Of a DNA stretch of 64,000 bases, positions 49,011 to 56,130 are shown piece after piece; positions within the stretch are counted from its first letter, which is position 1; every line of letters starts with the position of its first letter. A model generated the notes under the pieces. It had not been told where the DNA came from. It did no database searches and was given only the letters and a program-made list of their open reading frames with translations. The stretch is from an uncultured Clostridia bacterium (GTDB lineage Bacteria; Bacillota; Clostridia; Oscillospirales; Oscillospiraceae), in NCBI GenBank assembly GCA_945876285.1, contig CAMCNO010000005.1:25539-89538 (forward strand), read 5' to 3'. Position numbers and translations under genes: made by a program.

Positions 49011-50729
49011 TCATCCTCCCAGCAGCCGTTCCAGCTGCCTTCTCTGAAGGACTTCCGCCACACCCTCCATGATGTAAAGCATGCACGGGAACGCCATTCC
49101 GTTCCCCCACATCTTGTATTCCGCCGAATCCGTATGGAGCTTGTTGTACCAGGTCAGCATCTGCGCTTTGGTGTAATCCTTCTGCGGTTTACCGTTGATA
49201 GCAGCGTGTGTATTCCGCACATTCAGCCAGAAACGGTATTCCTCGTCTGTGAAGTCCTCCTTCGGGTCAGGATGGCCCCAGTCATCCGGGAAGCCCTGTA
49301 ACCTGGCGCACTCGGTCGGAGTGAGGCGGCGGACGATGTATTGGACACGAACAACTTGATTACAATTCAGGCTAAATCCACCGTTTGGCTTTGCTTGTAA
49401 TGTCCCAGACATCTCCGGGTATTCCGTTCCGTTTCGGCAGTCCACGCCCGCCACGATGGGCTGTTCGTGATTGCAGTTCAGACACGGGCAGACATCTTCG
49501 AGGATTTCCGCATTGGCTTGTCCGTGGGCCATGCAAACCACAGGCTGATTGTTCCCGCTCATTCCGGCACTGGCTGTAATGGTTGGGCAGAGGTTTTCCA
49601 TGATCTCCGCTCCTCCCTGCTGTGTAGCCATGCAGTAACAGACCCCGTGGCGGTCAACAGCATTCAGTGTGTGGGCTACATCCTCGCAAATCCCGCTCCC
49701 GTTTTGCTGGGCGTTTCGGTCGATGGTATTCCCCTGAAGGCTGTATGCGTGGGATTTCTCCACCACAAACGGCTGATTATTCCCTCCCGTTCCAAGCTGG
49801 GCCGGAAGCATCGGACAGACGTCAAGCGGGCCTCTATACCGGGAATCCTGGCTGTGATTCTCGAAAAGGTATTTATCCTTAACAATTACACCATTGCAGA
49901 ATCCAGGTCTTGTTCCGTTACATATCGTTGTTGCCACTTCATCATAAAGACGAACGTTTTCCGGTCTGAATCCAAGAGGAAACCCTACGCATTCTCCCTC
50001 GCAATCGTCTGCTCCAGTGCGATTCGCAGCATCTCCGGCAGTTCCTTGCCCCGCCGTTTTGAACGTCTCAAAATCCCTTCGCAAGCTCTCGCGCTCAAAT
50101 AATACTTCTCTGGCACATTGACCTCTAAGATCGAGGACAAGGTAGATTCTACGGCGTCTTTGGGGGACTCCCCAGTATTGAGCGTCAAGAACTCTGTAAG
50201 AAAGGCTCCATCCGTCACCGCAATAACTGTCGGCGTAGGGCCATCCGTTCTTCGGAACCGCAGGCATAACGGCTGTCGGCTCGACGATTTTGATGAGTTC
50301 TTCGAGGACGGTTCGGAAATCCTCTCCTTTGTTGCTGCTGAACGCTCCGGGGACGTTTTCCCAAACAGCGAAAGTTGGGTATTCTCCATTGGTCGCTTCC
50401 CTCATTTCCTTGATGATTCTCACGGCCTCCATAAACAGGCCGCTTCGTGTGGTTTCATCGTCACCGTTGGCTTCGTGCTTCAGGCCAGCGCGTTTTCCTG
50501 CCACGGATAAGTCCTGGCATGGGCTTCCGAAGGTAATGATGTCCACAGGCTCGATGTCTCCGCCGTGAACGTCTGTCACGCTTCCAAGATGCTTCATGTT
50601 CGGGAAGCGGCTTCTTGTCACAGCGACAGGGTACGGTTCGACCTCACTCGCCCATGCGGGTATGATACCAACCGAAGAAGCAGCAAGTGGACAAGTACCG
50701 CTACCGTCAAACAGACTTCCCAATTTCAC
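49011..50729 (-). CDS. DNA cytosine-5 methyltransferase with large insert
   Basis: 572 residues. Motif I LFDGSGTCPLAA, catalytic PC in GSPCQDLSVAGKRAGL (motif IV), ENV in motif VI, and C-terminal RRLTPTECARLQGFPDDW with GNGMAFP (motifs IX-X). Between about 235 and 440 there is a low-complexity insert of repeated units (GNNQPFVVEKSHA, GNNQPVVCMAHGQA, AHTLNAVD, CPTITASAG). Inserts of this sort are known in phage Dcm-like enzymes and may hold several recognition modules. It probably shields phage DNA from restriction. GTG start overlapping the helicase stop. Confidence 0.9.
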   Translation of the reverse strand: MKLGSLFDGSGTCPLAASSVGIIPAWASEVEPYPVAVTRSRFPNMKHLGSVTDVHGGDIEPVDIITFGSPCQDLSVAGKRAGLKHEANGDDETTRSGLFMEAVRIIKEMREATNGEYPTFAVWENVPGAFSSNKGEDFRTVLEELIKIVEPTAVMPAVPKNGWPYADSYCGDGWSLSYRVLDAQYWGVPQRRRRIYLVLDLRGQCAREVLFERESLRRDFETFKTAGQGTAGDAANRTGADDCEGECVGFPLGFRPENVRLYDEVATTICNGTRPGFCNGVIVKDKYLFENHSQDSRYRGPLDVCPMLPAQLGTGGNNQPFVVEKSHAYSLQGNTIDRNAQQNGSGICEDVAHTLNAVDRHGVCYCMATQQGGAEIMENLCPTITASAGMSGNNQPVVCMAHGQANAEILEDVCPCLNCNHEQPIVAGVDCRNGTEYPEMSGTLQAKPNGGFSLNCNQVVRVQYIVRRLTPTECARLQGFPDDWGHPDPKEDFTDEEYRFWLNVRNTHAAINGKPQKDYTKAQMLTWYNKLHTDSAEYKMWGNGMAFPCMLYIMEGVAEVLQRRQLERLLGG

Positions 50730-52138
50730 TTTGTTACCTCCTCAATGAACCGACACCCAGCCTTACGGTAGCTGGTACACCGCCGCTTGTATGCCTTGAC
50801 CAGGCTCTTGATGTTGTCCACATAGTCAAAGCAGACAGGCTCACCCTTGCCCTCGCAGGTCCTGGCAATACGGCCTATACTCTGAGTAATCACAGCGTAG
50901 TCCTTCTGCGGTGTGGTCAGATACAGACGGTCCAGGCGGGGAATATCCAGACCTTCCTTCGCCAGGGCATAGGTGGCAAACAGGAACCGCAGGTCACCGG
51001 ACCTCATTCTCTGCATGATCTGTTCCCGGTCTCCTCTGGCTTTCTTGCTGGTCATCTTACCGGAAACCATTGCAGACTTCGCCCGAAGATGAGGCGGAAG
51101 CAGGTGCATCAATTCCTCCAGATGGTCCAGTCGGTCAGAGAGGATCAGATGAGAGTGGTCATCCGTGGACTTGGAAATGATGTCGTTCACGATCATCTGG
51201 TTTCGCTGCCGATGACCGGAAAGATAGGTCAGCAGCTTGGAATAAATGATGGTGCCATCGGTATCAAGACAATCCTTGGATATAACCACGCCCGTTTCCC
51301 GGGGAAGAACGGATACCTTCATAATGCGGTCTGAGACAGCCGTGTCAGGAACCGTATGAGCTACGGGGCCAATAAGGGCATAGGTGGCGCTGATGAGACC
51401 ATCAGCCCGATGTACCGTTGCGGAGAGTCCATATTTGTGCCGTGCTGCCAGGTTGTTCAGGACACGGGAGAACTGGGTGACAGCCGTAGGGGTCCCGGCA
51501 ACATGGTGGCACTCGTCCACGATGATGACATCCCATTCATTCCGAAGGGATTGCAGGTCCAGGCAGCTCATGGTCTGCACCGTTGCAAAGGTGATGCCCC
51601 TGCCGATATTGACCTTCCCGTCCGTGATAGTCCCAGTCAGAGAAGGGTCCATATACTGCTCCGCCCTCTGTTTGCTCTGGCTCAGAAGGTCCTTTGTGTG
51701 GGTCAGCCACAGGGTCTTGCGGCCCAGCCTTGCCGCCAGAGCAATACCCATCTGTGTCTTTCCACTTCCGGCGGCACTCTGGAGGATGCCGCAGTACACT
51801 TTCTCCATCCCGTCAACAGCCTCTGCCTGGTAGTCATAGAGAGGGACCTCACAGTGGAAGTCCACCTTCTTTGGGGCCAGGAACTCGCTCTCAACACGGT
51901 CACAGTAGGGATCGATGAACATATCCTCCAGGACTTTCAGGCACCCGTAGGGGAGGATCAGAGTGTCACCGTTCTTCTCATAGAGGTACAGATACTCCGG
52001 GGTGTTCCCGGTGTAGAACCCCATCCGCTTTTTCTTGACAAACTCAGGATTGCGGAAGCGTAGGTTCTTATAGCAGTAGTTCATCAGGGTGTCGGATGGT
52101 TCCCGGACTCTGATCTTATTGCCGATACTCAGTTCCAT
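50726..52138 (-). CDS. SF2 DEAD/DEAH-box helicase
   Basis: 470 residues. Q-like LYDYQAEAVDG, Walker A SAAGSGKTQM near 129, DECHH box (VIIVDECHHVAGT), SAT motif (GLSATVHRADG), and the C-terminal FATYALAKEGLDIPRL and QSIGRIART. It resembles phage ATP-dependent helicases that act in replication or recombination. Start at MELSIGN; overlaps the nuclease gene. Confidence 0.92.
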   Translation of the reverse strand: MELSIGNKIRVREPSDTLMNYCYKNLRFRNPEFVKKKRMGFYTGNTPEYLYLYEKNGDTLILPYGCLKVLEDMFIDPYCDRVESEFLAPKKVDFHCEVPLYDYQAEAVDGMEKVYCGILQSAAGSGKTQMGIALAARLGRKTLWLTHTKDLLSQSKQRAEQYMDPSLTGTITDGKVNIGRGITFATVQTMSCLDLQSLRNEWDVIIVDECHHVAGTPTAVTQFSRVLNNLAARHKYGLSATVHRADGLISATYALIGPVAHTVPDTAVSDRIMKVSVLPRETGVVISKDCLDTDGTIIYSKLLTYLSGHRQRNQMIVNDIISKSTDDHSHLILSDRLDHLEELMHLLPPHLRAKSAMVSGKMTSKKARGDREQIMQRMRSGDLRFLFATYALAKEGLDIPRLDRLYLTTPQKDYAVITQSIGRIARTCEGKGEPVCFDYVDNIKSLVKAYKRRCTSYRKAGCRFIEEVTK

Positions 52139-52530
52139 GCATTCACCCACTCCTCAACGGTCATCCCCTGCAAGATTTTCTCCCGGGGGATAATGGTGTG
52201 AAGACAGGACAGGTCCTTCAGCTGCTGAAGGGAGAACATCCTCACCTGCCCGATGGGAAGCTCCAGAGCGAACCAGCCGGGACCGTTCTTGCACTCCTCC
52301 CATAGGCTCATGGCCTGGATTTGGTTGTCCTCCACACGGTCCAGCCGGAAGTACCCCTTCTCACAGACCTTGCAGTCTATCAAAGCGGCCTTCCCGTCCT
52401 TGGATGCAATGAGGTCAGCCGGTTGTCCGGCACTGTTCTGAGTCAAAAGATGGACCCAGAAACCCAGCTTGGAAAGCTCTTGGGCGAACCGACCCTCGAA
52501 GTCAGACCCCAGCTTTTTGTTGCTTGCCAT
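52129..52530 (-). CDS. RecU/VRR-NUC-type Holliday junction resolvase
   Basis: 133 residues. GSDFEGRFAQELSKLGFWVHLL, then QPADLIASKDGKAALIDCKV, a PD-(D/E)xK nuclease core (E, D, D-x-K). Such small nucleases resolve Holliday junctions or process flaps during phage replication. Sits next to the SF2 helicase. Confidence 0.82.
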   Translation of the reverse strand: MASNKKLGSDFEGRFAQELSKLGFWVHLLTQNSAGQPADLIASKDGKAALIDCKVCEKGYFRLDRVEDNQIQAMSLWEECKNGPGWFALELPIGQVRMFSLQQLKDLSCLHTIIPREKILQGMTVEEWVNAWN

Positions 52531-52687
52531 TGTGATCTCCTTTCTTCAGGAGGGCGTCATAACAGCTCCGATGAAAGAACGATGTCTTTCCGCCCCTCCT
52601 TGATTTCGCATACTCATAGGGACTTCCGTCAAGGAGAGGTTTTCCGCAGAGTAGGCATTTTTCTTCTATCATGGGTGAAGGAGTCAT
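52502..52687 (-). CDS. Small zinc-finger phage protein, 61 aa
   Basis: CLLCGKPLLDG and FFHRSCYDALLKKG give a CxxC...HxxC metal site. The chosen start MTPSPMIEEKC has a G-rich ribosome site that is part of a G9 run (plus-strand C9, 52695-52703). Length changes in that run could change translation. MIEEKC at 52672 is the alternative start. Confidence 0.6.
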   Translation of the reverse strand: MTPSPMIEEKCLLCGKPLLDGSPYEYAKSRRGGKTSFFHRSCYDALLKKGDHNGKQQKAGV

Positions 52688-52707
52688 CGAAACTCCCCCC
52701 CCCATTG

Positions 52708-52725
52708 TGCCGCCTTTCGGCGGCA
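52708..52725 (-). promoter_or_regulatory. Hairpin after VR2 (DGR target-recognition structure)
   Basis: On the minus strand TGCCGCC-GAAA-GGCGGCA: a 7-bp stem with a GAAA tetraloop, 21 bases after the stop that ends VR2. Same length and loop class as the hairpin after VR1 (17320-17337), although the stem sequences differ. Confidence 0.85.
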
Positions 52726-52746
52726 TGATGTTTCTGATCCATGAGA

Positions 52747-53649
52747 TCACATACAGAAGCCGAAGGCCACGCCACGCGAGTTGCTGGCGCTGCTGCTGTT
52801 GGCGTTGCCGTCGCCGGCGACAGCACAGAAGCCGGTGCTGTAGCTCCCAAGCGGGGAACGCATCCAACCCCACCCGGAGTCACCGTTGGGATACTTCTTG
52901 GCATAGGACACGCCCTCACGGCGATACCACTGATACCAGCGGCCCTCATCACCTGCGGAATAGAACTTCCGACCATACCGCTCATGCTCAGACAGCAGGA
53001 ACAGCTTGTCCACGGTACTGACCTTTCCGGTCTTATTTCCACCGCAGGAAGTGGTCTTGATGACCGGGCAGATGACATCCTGAACTTCATCAGGCAGCAG
53101 GGCGAAGACATCCTCATTCAGATACCGCCGCATCTCGCTGGAGGCCCATCCGCCCTCATTGGTGCAGGACTTGTTCATCGCATGGCGGTCCTTCATAAAA
53201 TCGACCATCTCCCAGGTCAGGGCAGCTTTACGACCGTCATGGGTAGTGTCATGGCGGATGCCGATGATCCGCATAGTGATCTGCTCACCGTTCTTCAGGA
53301 TGATGTCCTTGGTATCACCCACACTGAAGAACTGGCTGTAACCGGTACGACCGCACAGGTACTTGATCCTGCTCCAGCTCATGCCGTTCAGATTGTGGCG
53401 GCAGTCAATTTGTTCCTCAACGGTGATCCCCATGGGATGTAACATGGAGAAAGGAGTAAAAGGGCATCCTGTGAAGAAGTCCGCAGGAACCTCAAAGGGC
53501 TTGTTATTCTGGGCCATCTCCATGCTCTTACGGGCCATCTCCTGGTGCTTGATGTGGTCCTTCAGTTCCTTGTTCTCCGATCTCAGGTATCTGGCTTCCT
53601 CCTGGTATTTCTCCAGGACTTCGTTCAACTTAACCAACAGTTCGTTCAC
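52747..53649 (-). CDS. DGR target protein 2, encoded in the early region
   Basis: 300 residues. N-terminal coiled coil (about 1-48; LNEVLEKYQEEARYLRSENK), no signal peptide, then a DUF6273-type domain shared with target 1 (FSVGDTKDIILKNGEQ, GGWASSEMRRYLNED, STVDKLFLLSEHERYG). The C-terminal VR2 has diversified positions L, Y, G, A, A, G, D, S, S, S, R against template N or S. It lies between nuclease genes about 35 kb from the RT, not in the late operon. Whether it is a virion, cytoplasmic or surface protein is unclear; no tail-fibre repeat is present. Confidence 0.9.
   Translation of the reverse strand: MNELLVKLNEVLEKYQEEARYLRSENKELKDHIKHQEMARKSMEMAQNNKPFEVPADFFTGCPFTPFSMLHPMGITVEEQIDCRHNLNGMSWSRIKYLCGRTGYSQFFSVGDTKDIILKNGEQITMRIIGIRHDTTHDGRKAALTWEMVDFMKDRHAMNKSCTNEGGWASSEMRRYLNEDVFALLPDEVQDVICPVIKTTSCGGNKTGKVSTVDKLFLLSEHERYGRKFYSAGDEGRWYQWYRREGVSYAKKYPNGDSGWGWMRSPLGSYSTGFCAVAGDGNANSSSASNSRGVAFGFCM
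52752..52861 (-). repeat. DGR variable repeat 2 (VR2)
   Basis: 110-base gapless match to TR positions 16667-16776. Seventeen substitutions are at template adenines and one is the TR C to T change also found in VR1. Similarity stops sharply at the 5' end, 6 codons earlier than for VR1. Confidence 0.96.
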
Positions 53650-53662
53650 ATTGAACCTCCAT

Positions 53663-53968
53663 TCATTTCATGGGAGGGTCGTATCTCATACCCTCCGGCG
53701 TTGTGAAGCAGTTTAGCTTCGGATTGCAGACCGGGCAAAACCTACGGTCGTTCTTCTTGTTCTTCAAGTCCCGCTCCAGGCCACGGTCTCCGTTTGCCCA
53801 GACATTGACCACCTGGAACCCAATACCTGCGTCCCTGACAGCGTGTAGGAGCTTGGCCCCATCATTCGTGCAGGAATGAGCGTGAAACCGCTGATCCAGG
53901 TCATGGGTATATCCAATGTAGTGCTGGGCGTGTTTAAGAGGTTTATCGAAGTGAATCAAATAAACCAT
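53663..53968 (-). CDS. GIY-YIG domain protein, 101 aa
   Basis: MVYLIHFDKPLKHAQHYIGYT with YLIH...YIGYT (GIY-YIG-like), RFHAHSCTNDGAKLL and GLERDLKNKKNDRRFCPVC. This matches small stand-alone GIY-YIG nucleases frequent in phages. It ends 13 bases before target 2. Confidence 0.8.
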   Translation of the reverse strand: MVYLIHFDKPLKHAQHYIGYTHDLDQRFHAHSCTNDGAKLLHAVRDAGIGFQVVNVWANGDRGLERDLKNKKNDRRFCPVCNPKLNCFTTPEGMRYDPPMK

Positions 53969-54007
53969 CTTGCAAACCTCCGTTCTGAGGTGTAGAATAA
54001 GTACGGA

Positions 54008-54700
54008 TCAATTTTCCATGCCGTCCTCGGGAGTGCCAGCTTCCAGGGCGGCTTCTCTTTTCAGCTGCTCATAGCGGGTCATCACCCTCTCGCTGTACTC
54101 GGTGCTTTCCACACCTTCAGCAAAGAGTCTCCGGGCGCCGGTGGGGCCACGGTTGTAGGCGATGACTGTTTCCTCCAGGGTGTCAAACAGGCTACGGTAC
54201 TTACTCAGGATAGTCACACCACCCTTGATGTTCTGATAAGGGTCCATGATGTCGGTGATACCATAGTCCTCTCTCAGCCACTCATGGTTGATGGTATTGA
54301 TCTGCATGAGTCCGTAGTCTCCGCTTTTACTGACAGCGGAAGGGTCATAGTTGCTCTCTGTGCCGATGATCGCCAGGATCAATTCCATGGGAAGGTCTTC
54401 CTCGGAGGCCAGCTCCCGGATATAGTCCTGGATGTCTTCATCCAGAGGCACATCATAGTAGAAAACCTCCATAGGCTTTTCCTCCTGGATCACAAACACG
54501 GTTTCCTGCACCACGCAGGTATGCTCCGGCTCATAGGCTTTCGCCTCCGGGGTAGAGAAAAGACCCCGGCAAAACCATCCCAGCATGAAACCGAAAGAGA
54601 TGATGACGAACACCACGATCTGGATACAATGTCTCTCCCACCACCGCAGGATACGCTTTCTCCGCTGCACACGCTGGCGGAAGGTCGTTTGCTCAGCCAT
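54008..54700 (-). CDS. Membrane-anchored lytic transglycosylase
   Basis: 230 residues. Basic N-terminus, membrane helix (IQIVVFVIISFGFMLGWF), then an SLT domain with ILAIIGTESNYDP (catalytic Glu), SKSGDYGLMQIN and AYNRGP. It cleaves peptidoglycan. Its early-region place, away from the late lysis genes, suggests a lysogenic or DNA-entry role rather than final lysis. Start 54700 has GGAG 8 bases upstream. Confidence 0.85.
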   Translation of the reverse strand: MAEQTTFRQRVQRRKRILRWWERHCIQIVVFVIISFGFMLGWFCRGLFSTPEAKAYEPEHTCVVQETVFVIQEEKPMEVFYYDVPLDEDIQDYIRELASEEDLPMELILAIIGTESNYDPSAVSKSGDYGLMQINTINHEWLREDYGITDIMDPYQNIKGGVTILSKYRSLFDTLEETVIAYNRGPTGARRLFAEGVESTEYSERVMTRYEQLKREAALEAGTPEDGMEN

Positions 54701-54705
54701 CTTCA

Positions 54706-54870
54706 TCACTCCTTTTTCCAAACATAGGGTTTTCCGTAGGTCTTCTTGTACCAGGTCTCGAACTCCTTACGGTGCTGCTTGTCCTGGTAGTATTCGGTGA
54801 CGATCCGGGCCAGCGAGGCTCCCAAACACGCCTCTTGACTCTGAACCGCCGGGGTAAACAGGGAACTCAT
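54706..54870 (-). CDS. Small phage protein, 54 aa
   Basis: Begins MSSLFTPAVQSQEACLGASL and ends KKTYGKPYVWKKE; YYQDKQHRKEFETWYKK is a charged helix. Its last codons contain the ribosome site of the transglycosylase gene. Function unknown. Confidence 0.58.
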   Translation of the reverse strand: MSSLFTPAVQSQEACLGASLARIVTEYYQDKQHRKEFETWYKKTYGKPYVWKKE

Positions 54871-55091
54871 TTTCTCACCTGGTTCATGGCCTTCTCATAG
54901 ACCTCCAGGATGGAGAGGGAAGTGGTGATGATCGTCTTCGCCTTGGGGCCAACCCGGGTGCCGTTGATGACGGAGGAGAACTCAGTCTTGTCCGTGTTGA
55001 CCCCGGCATCAGCCAGCCGATTGATGAGCCACACAGCAGTCAGGTTGTTCTTTTCCAGCTTCCGCCGGATCACCTCCCGATCTTCGCTCAT
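54867..55091 (-). CDS. Small HTH (XRE/Cro-like) protein, 74 aa
   Basis: REVIRRKLEKNNLTAVWLINRL, then TEFSSVINGTRVGPKAKTI: a Cro-type HTH with recognition helix around SVINGTR. It is the first gene of the long minus-strand early operon and faces the CI repressor, so it is a candidate Cro. GGGTGCA element B and AAGGAGG precede it. Confidence 0.7.
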   Translation of the reverse strand: MSEDREVIRRKLEKNNLTAVWLINRLADAGVNTDKTEFSSVINGTRVGPKAKTIITTSLSILEVYEKAMNQVRK

Positions 55092-55118
55092 GGAACAGGA
55101 CCTCCTTTCTGTAAAGTC

Positions 55119-55231
55119 TGGGTGCAGGTTGGGTGCAGGTTTTCAAGGTGTACTACTTCTACCCTTATGAGGACAAAATATATAAGAGAGGAAGTGGGAA
55201 AGGTGAAAATTCTGCACCCTGTTGCACCCTA
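55119..55231 (-). promoter_or_regulatory. GGGTGCA inverted-repeat control element B
   Basis: Two GGGTGCAG units (about 55120-55138) face TGCACCCTGT and TGCACCCT (about 55213-55230) around an AT-rich core with a TATATA stretch. Same design as element A at 37221: repeat pair, AT-rich core with a TAGAAGTA/ACACCT-like phrase, repeat pair, ribosome site, ATG. Confidence 0.65.
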
Positions 55232-55367
55232 TGTAAACAACAATAGTTGACAATCAGAATCCTACAATGGTATAATCAGCTTGCAGACTTGAATAAGCCA
55301 TTGGAGAACCGCTGGCGGAATGGGATCGCCAGGGGGGTGTGTTTCGTGTTGCCAGTTGTTGTTTACA
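55232..55367. repeat. 12-bp inverted repeat flanking a plus-strand promoter
   Basis: TGTAAACAACAA (55232-55243) and its exact reverse complement TTGTTGTTTACA (55356-55367) enclose the promoter at 55247. As the left arm is upstream of the start site, they act more likely as paired operators than as an RNA stem. Confidence 0.7.
55247..55276 (+). promoter_or_regulatory. Plus-strand promoter toward the CI repressor
   Basis: TTGACA (55247-55252), 18-base spacer, TATAAT (55271-55276). It would give a leader of about 175 bases before the repressor start. Confidence 0.75.
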
Positions 55368-55369
55368 GT

Positions 55370-55400
55370 CCATAATATACTACCGATTTTGCGTACTGTC
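55370..55400 (-). promoter_or_regulatory. Early lytic (PR-like) promoter with repressor sites
   Basis: Minus strand: TTGACA (55395-55400), 17-base spacer, TATATT (55372-55377). The spacer contains GTACGCAAAAT; the same word occurs inverted at 55453-55462, with related half-sites (AATACGAAAAT, GGCGTATTTTG) at 55400-55431. These look like CI operators controlling the early operon and the repressor gene. Confidence 0.7.
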
Positions 55401-55460
55401 AATACGAAAATACCTAAAAGGCGTATTTTGTGAAAGGTGCATAATATGGAGGTACGCAAA

Positions 55461-56129
55461 ATGAGTAGTATGACCATACAATTAACCAGGATACTTGAAC
55501 AGATGGAAAAGAGAGGAATATCCAAAAAGGAAATGTGTGCAAAATTAGGTTATAAGGGTCAGCAAGCGTTTGCGAGTTGGATGAAAGATGACGGTAAAAA
55601 TACATCTTACATCAAGAAAATACCTCAAATGGCTGAAATTCTCGGAGTTTCCGCTGACTATCTGCTTGGAAAAACGGATGATCCCCGACCTATGCTGGAA
55701 AGAGCCGGGATCAACCCCATACCTATGGAAGAACAGGCCATGAGACCCATCATCGGTATGGCCTCCGCCGGATCAGGCGTCCTTGCACAGGAGCAAATAT
55801 TGGGATGGGAGAGTGTGGACATCAAATACAACACAGATGAATATTTTTATCTGCAAATCTCCGGGGACAGCATGGCACCGAAGATCGATGACGGTGACCT
55901 GGTTCTGGTCCACAGGCAGGATGAAGTATCCTCCGGGGATGTTGCAGTTGTCCTGGTTACAGACCATGATGAGGAGGCGGAGGGTTTTGTAAAGAAGGTG
56001 GAGATCGATGGTGACAGCGTTACCTTGGTCTCTTTCAATCCGTACTATCCGCCTCGGGTCTTTTCCGGGAAAAGCATACAGCAGCTGTCCTTTGTTGGAA
56101 AAGTCGTTGAGCTGAAAAGGAAGTTCTGA
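55461..56129 (+). CDS. CI/LexA-like phage repressor (HTH + S24 peptidase)
   Basis: 222 residues. N-terminal HTH (ISKKEMCAKLGYKGQQAFASW), a hinge with the self-cleavage Ala-Gly in GMASAGSGVL, then an S24 catalytic domain with Ser in ISGDSMAPKI and Lys in SGDVAVVLV...EEAEGFVKKVE. Such repressors keep the prophage silent and cut themselves when RecA is activated by DNA damage. Start 55461 has GGAGG 8 bases upstream. Confidence 0.92.
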   Translation: MSSMTIQLTRILEQMEKRGISKKEMCAKLGYKGQQAFASWMKDDGKNTSYIKKIPQMAEILGVSADYLLGKTDDPRPMLERAGINPIPMEEQAMRPIIGMASAGSGVLAQEQILGWESVDIKYNTDEYFYLQISGDSMAPKIDDGDLVLVHRQDEVSSGDVAVVLVTDHDEEAEGFVKKVEIDGDSVTLVSFNPYYPPRVFSGKSIQQLSFVGKVVELKRKF

Positions 56130-56130
56130 T

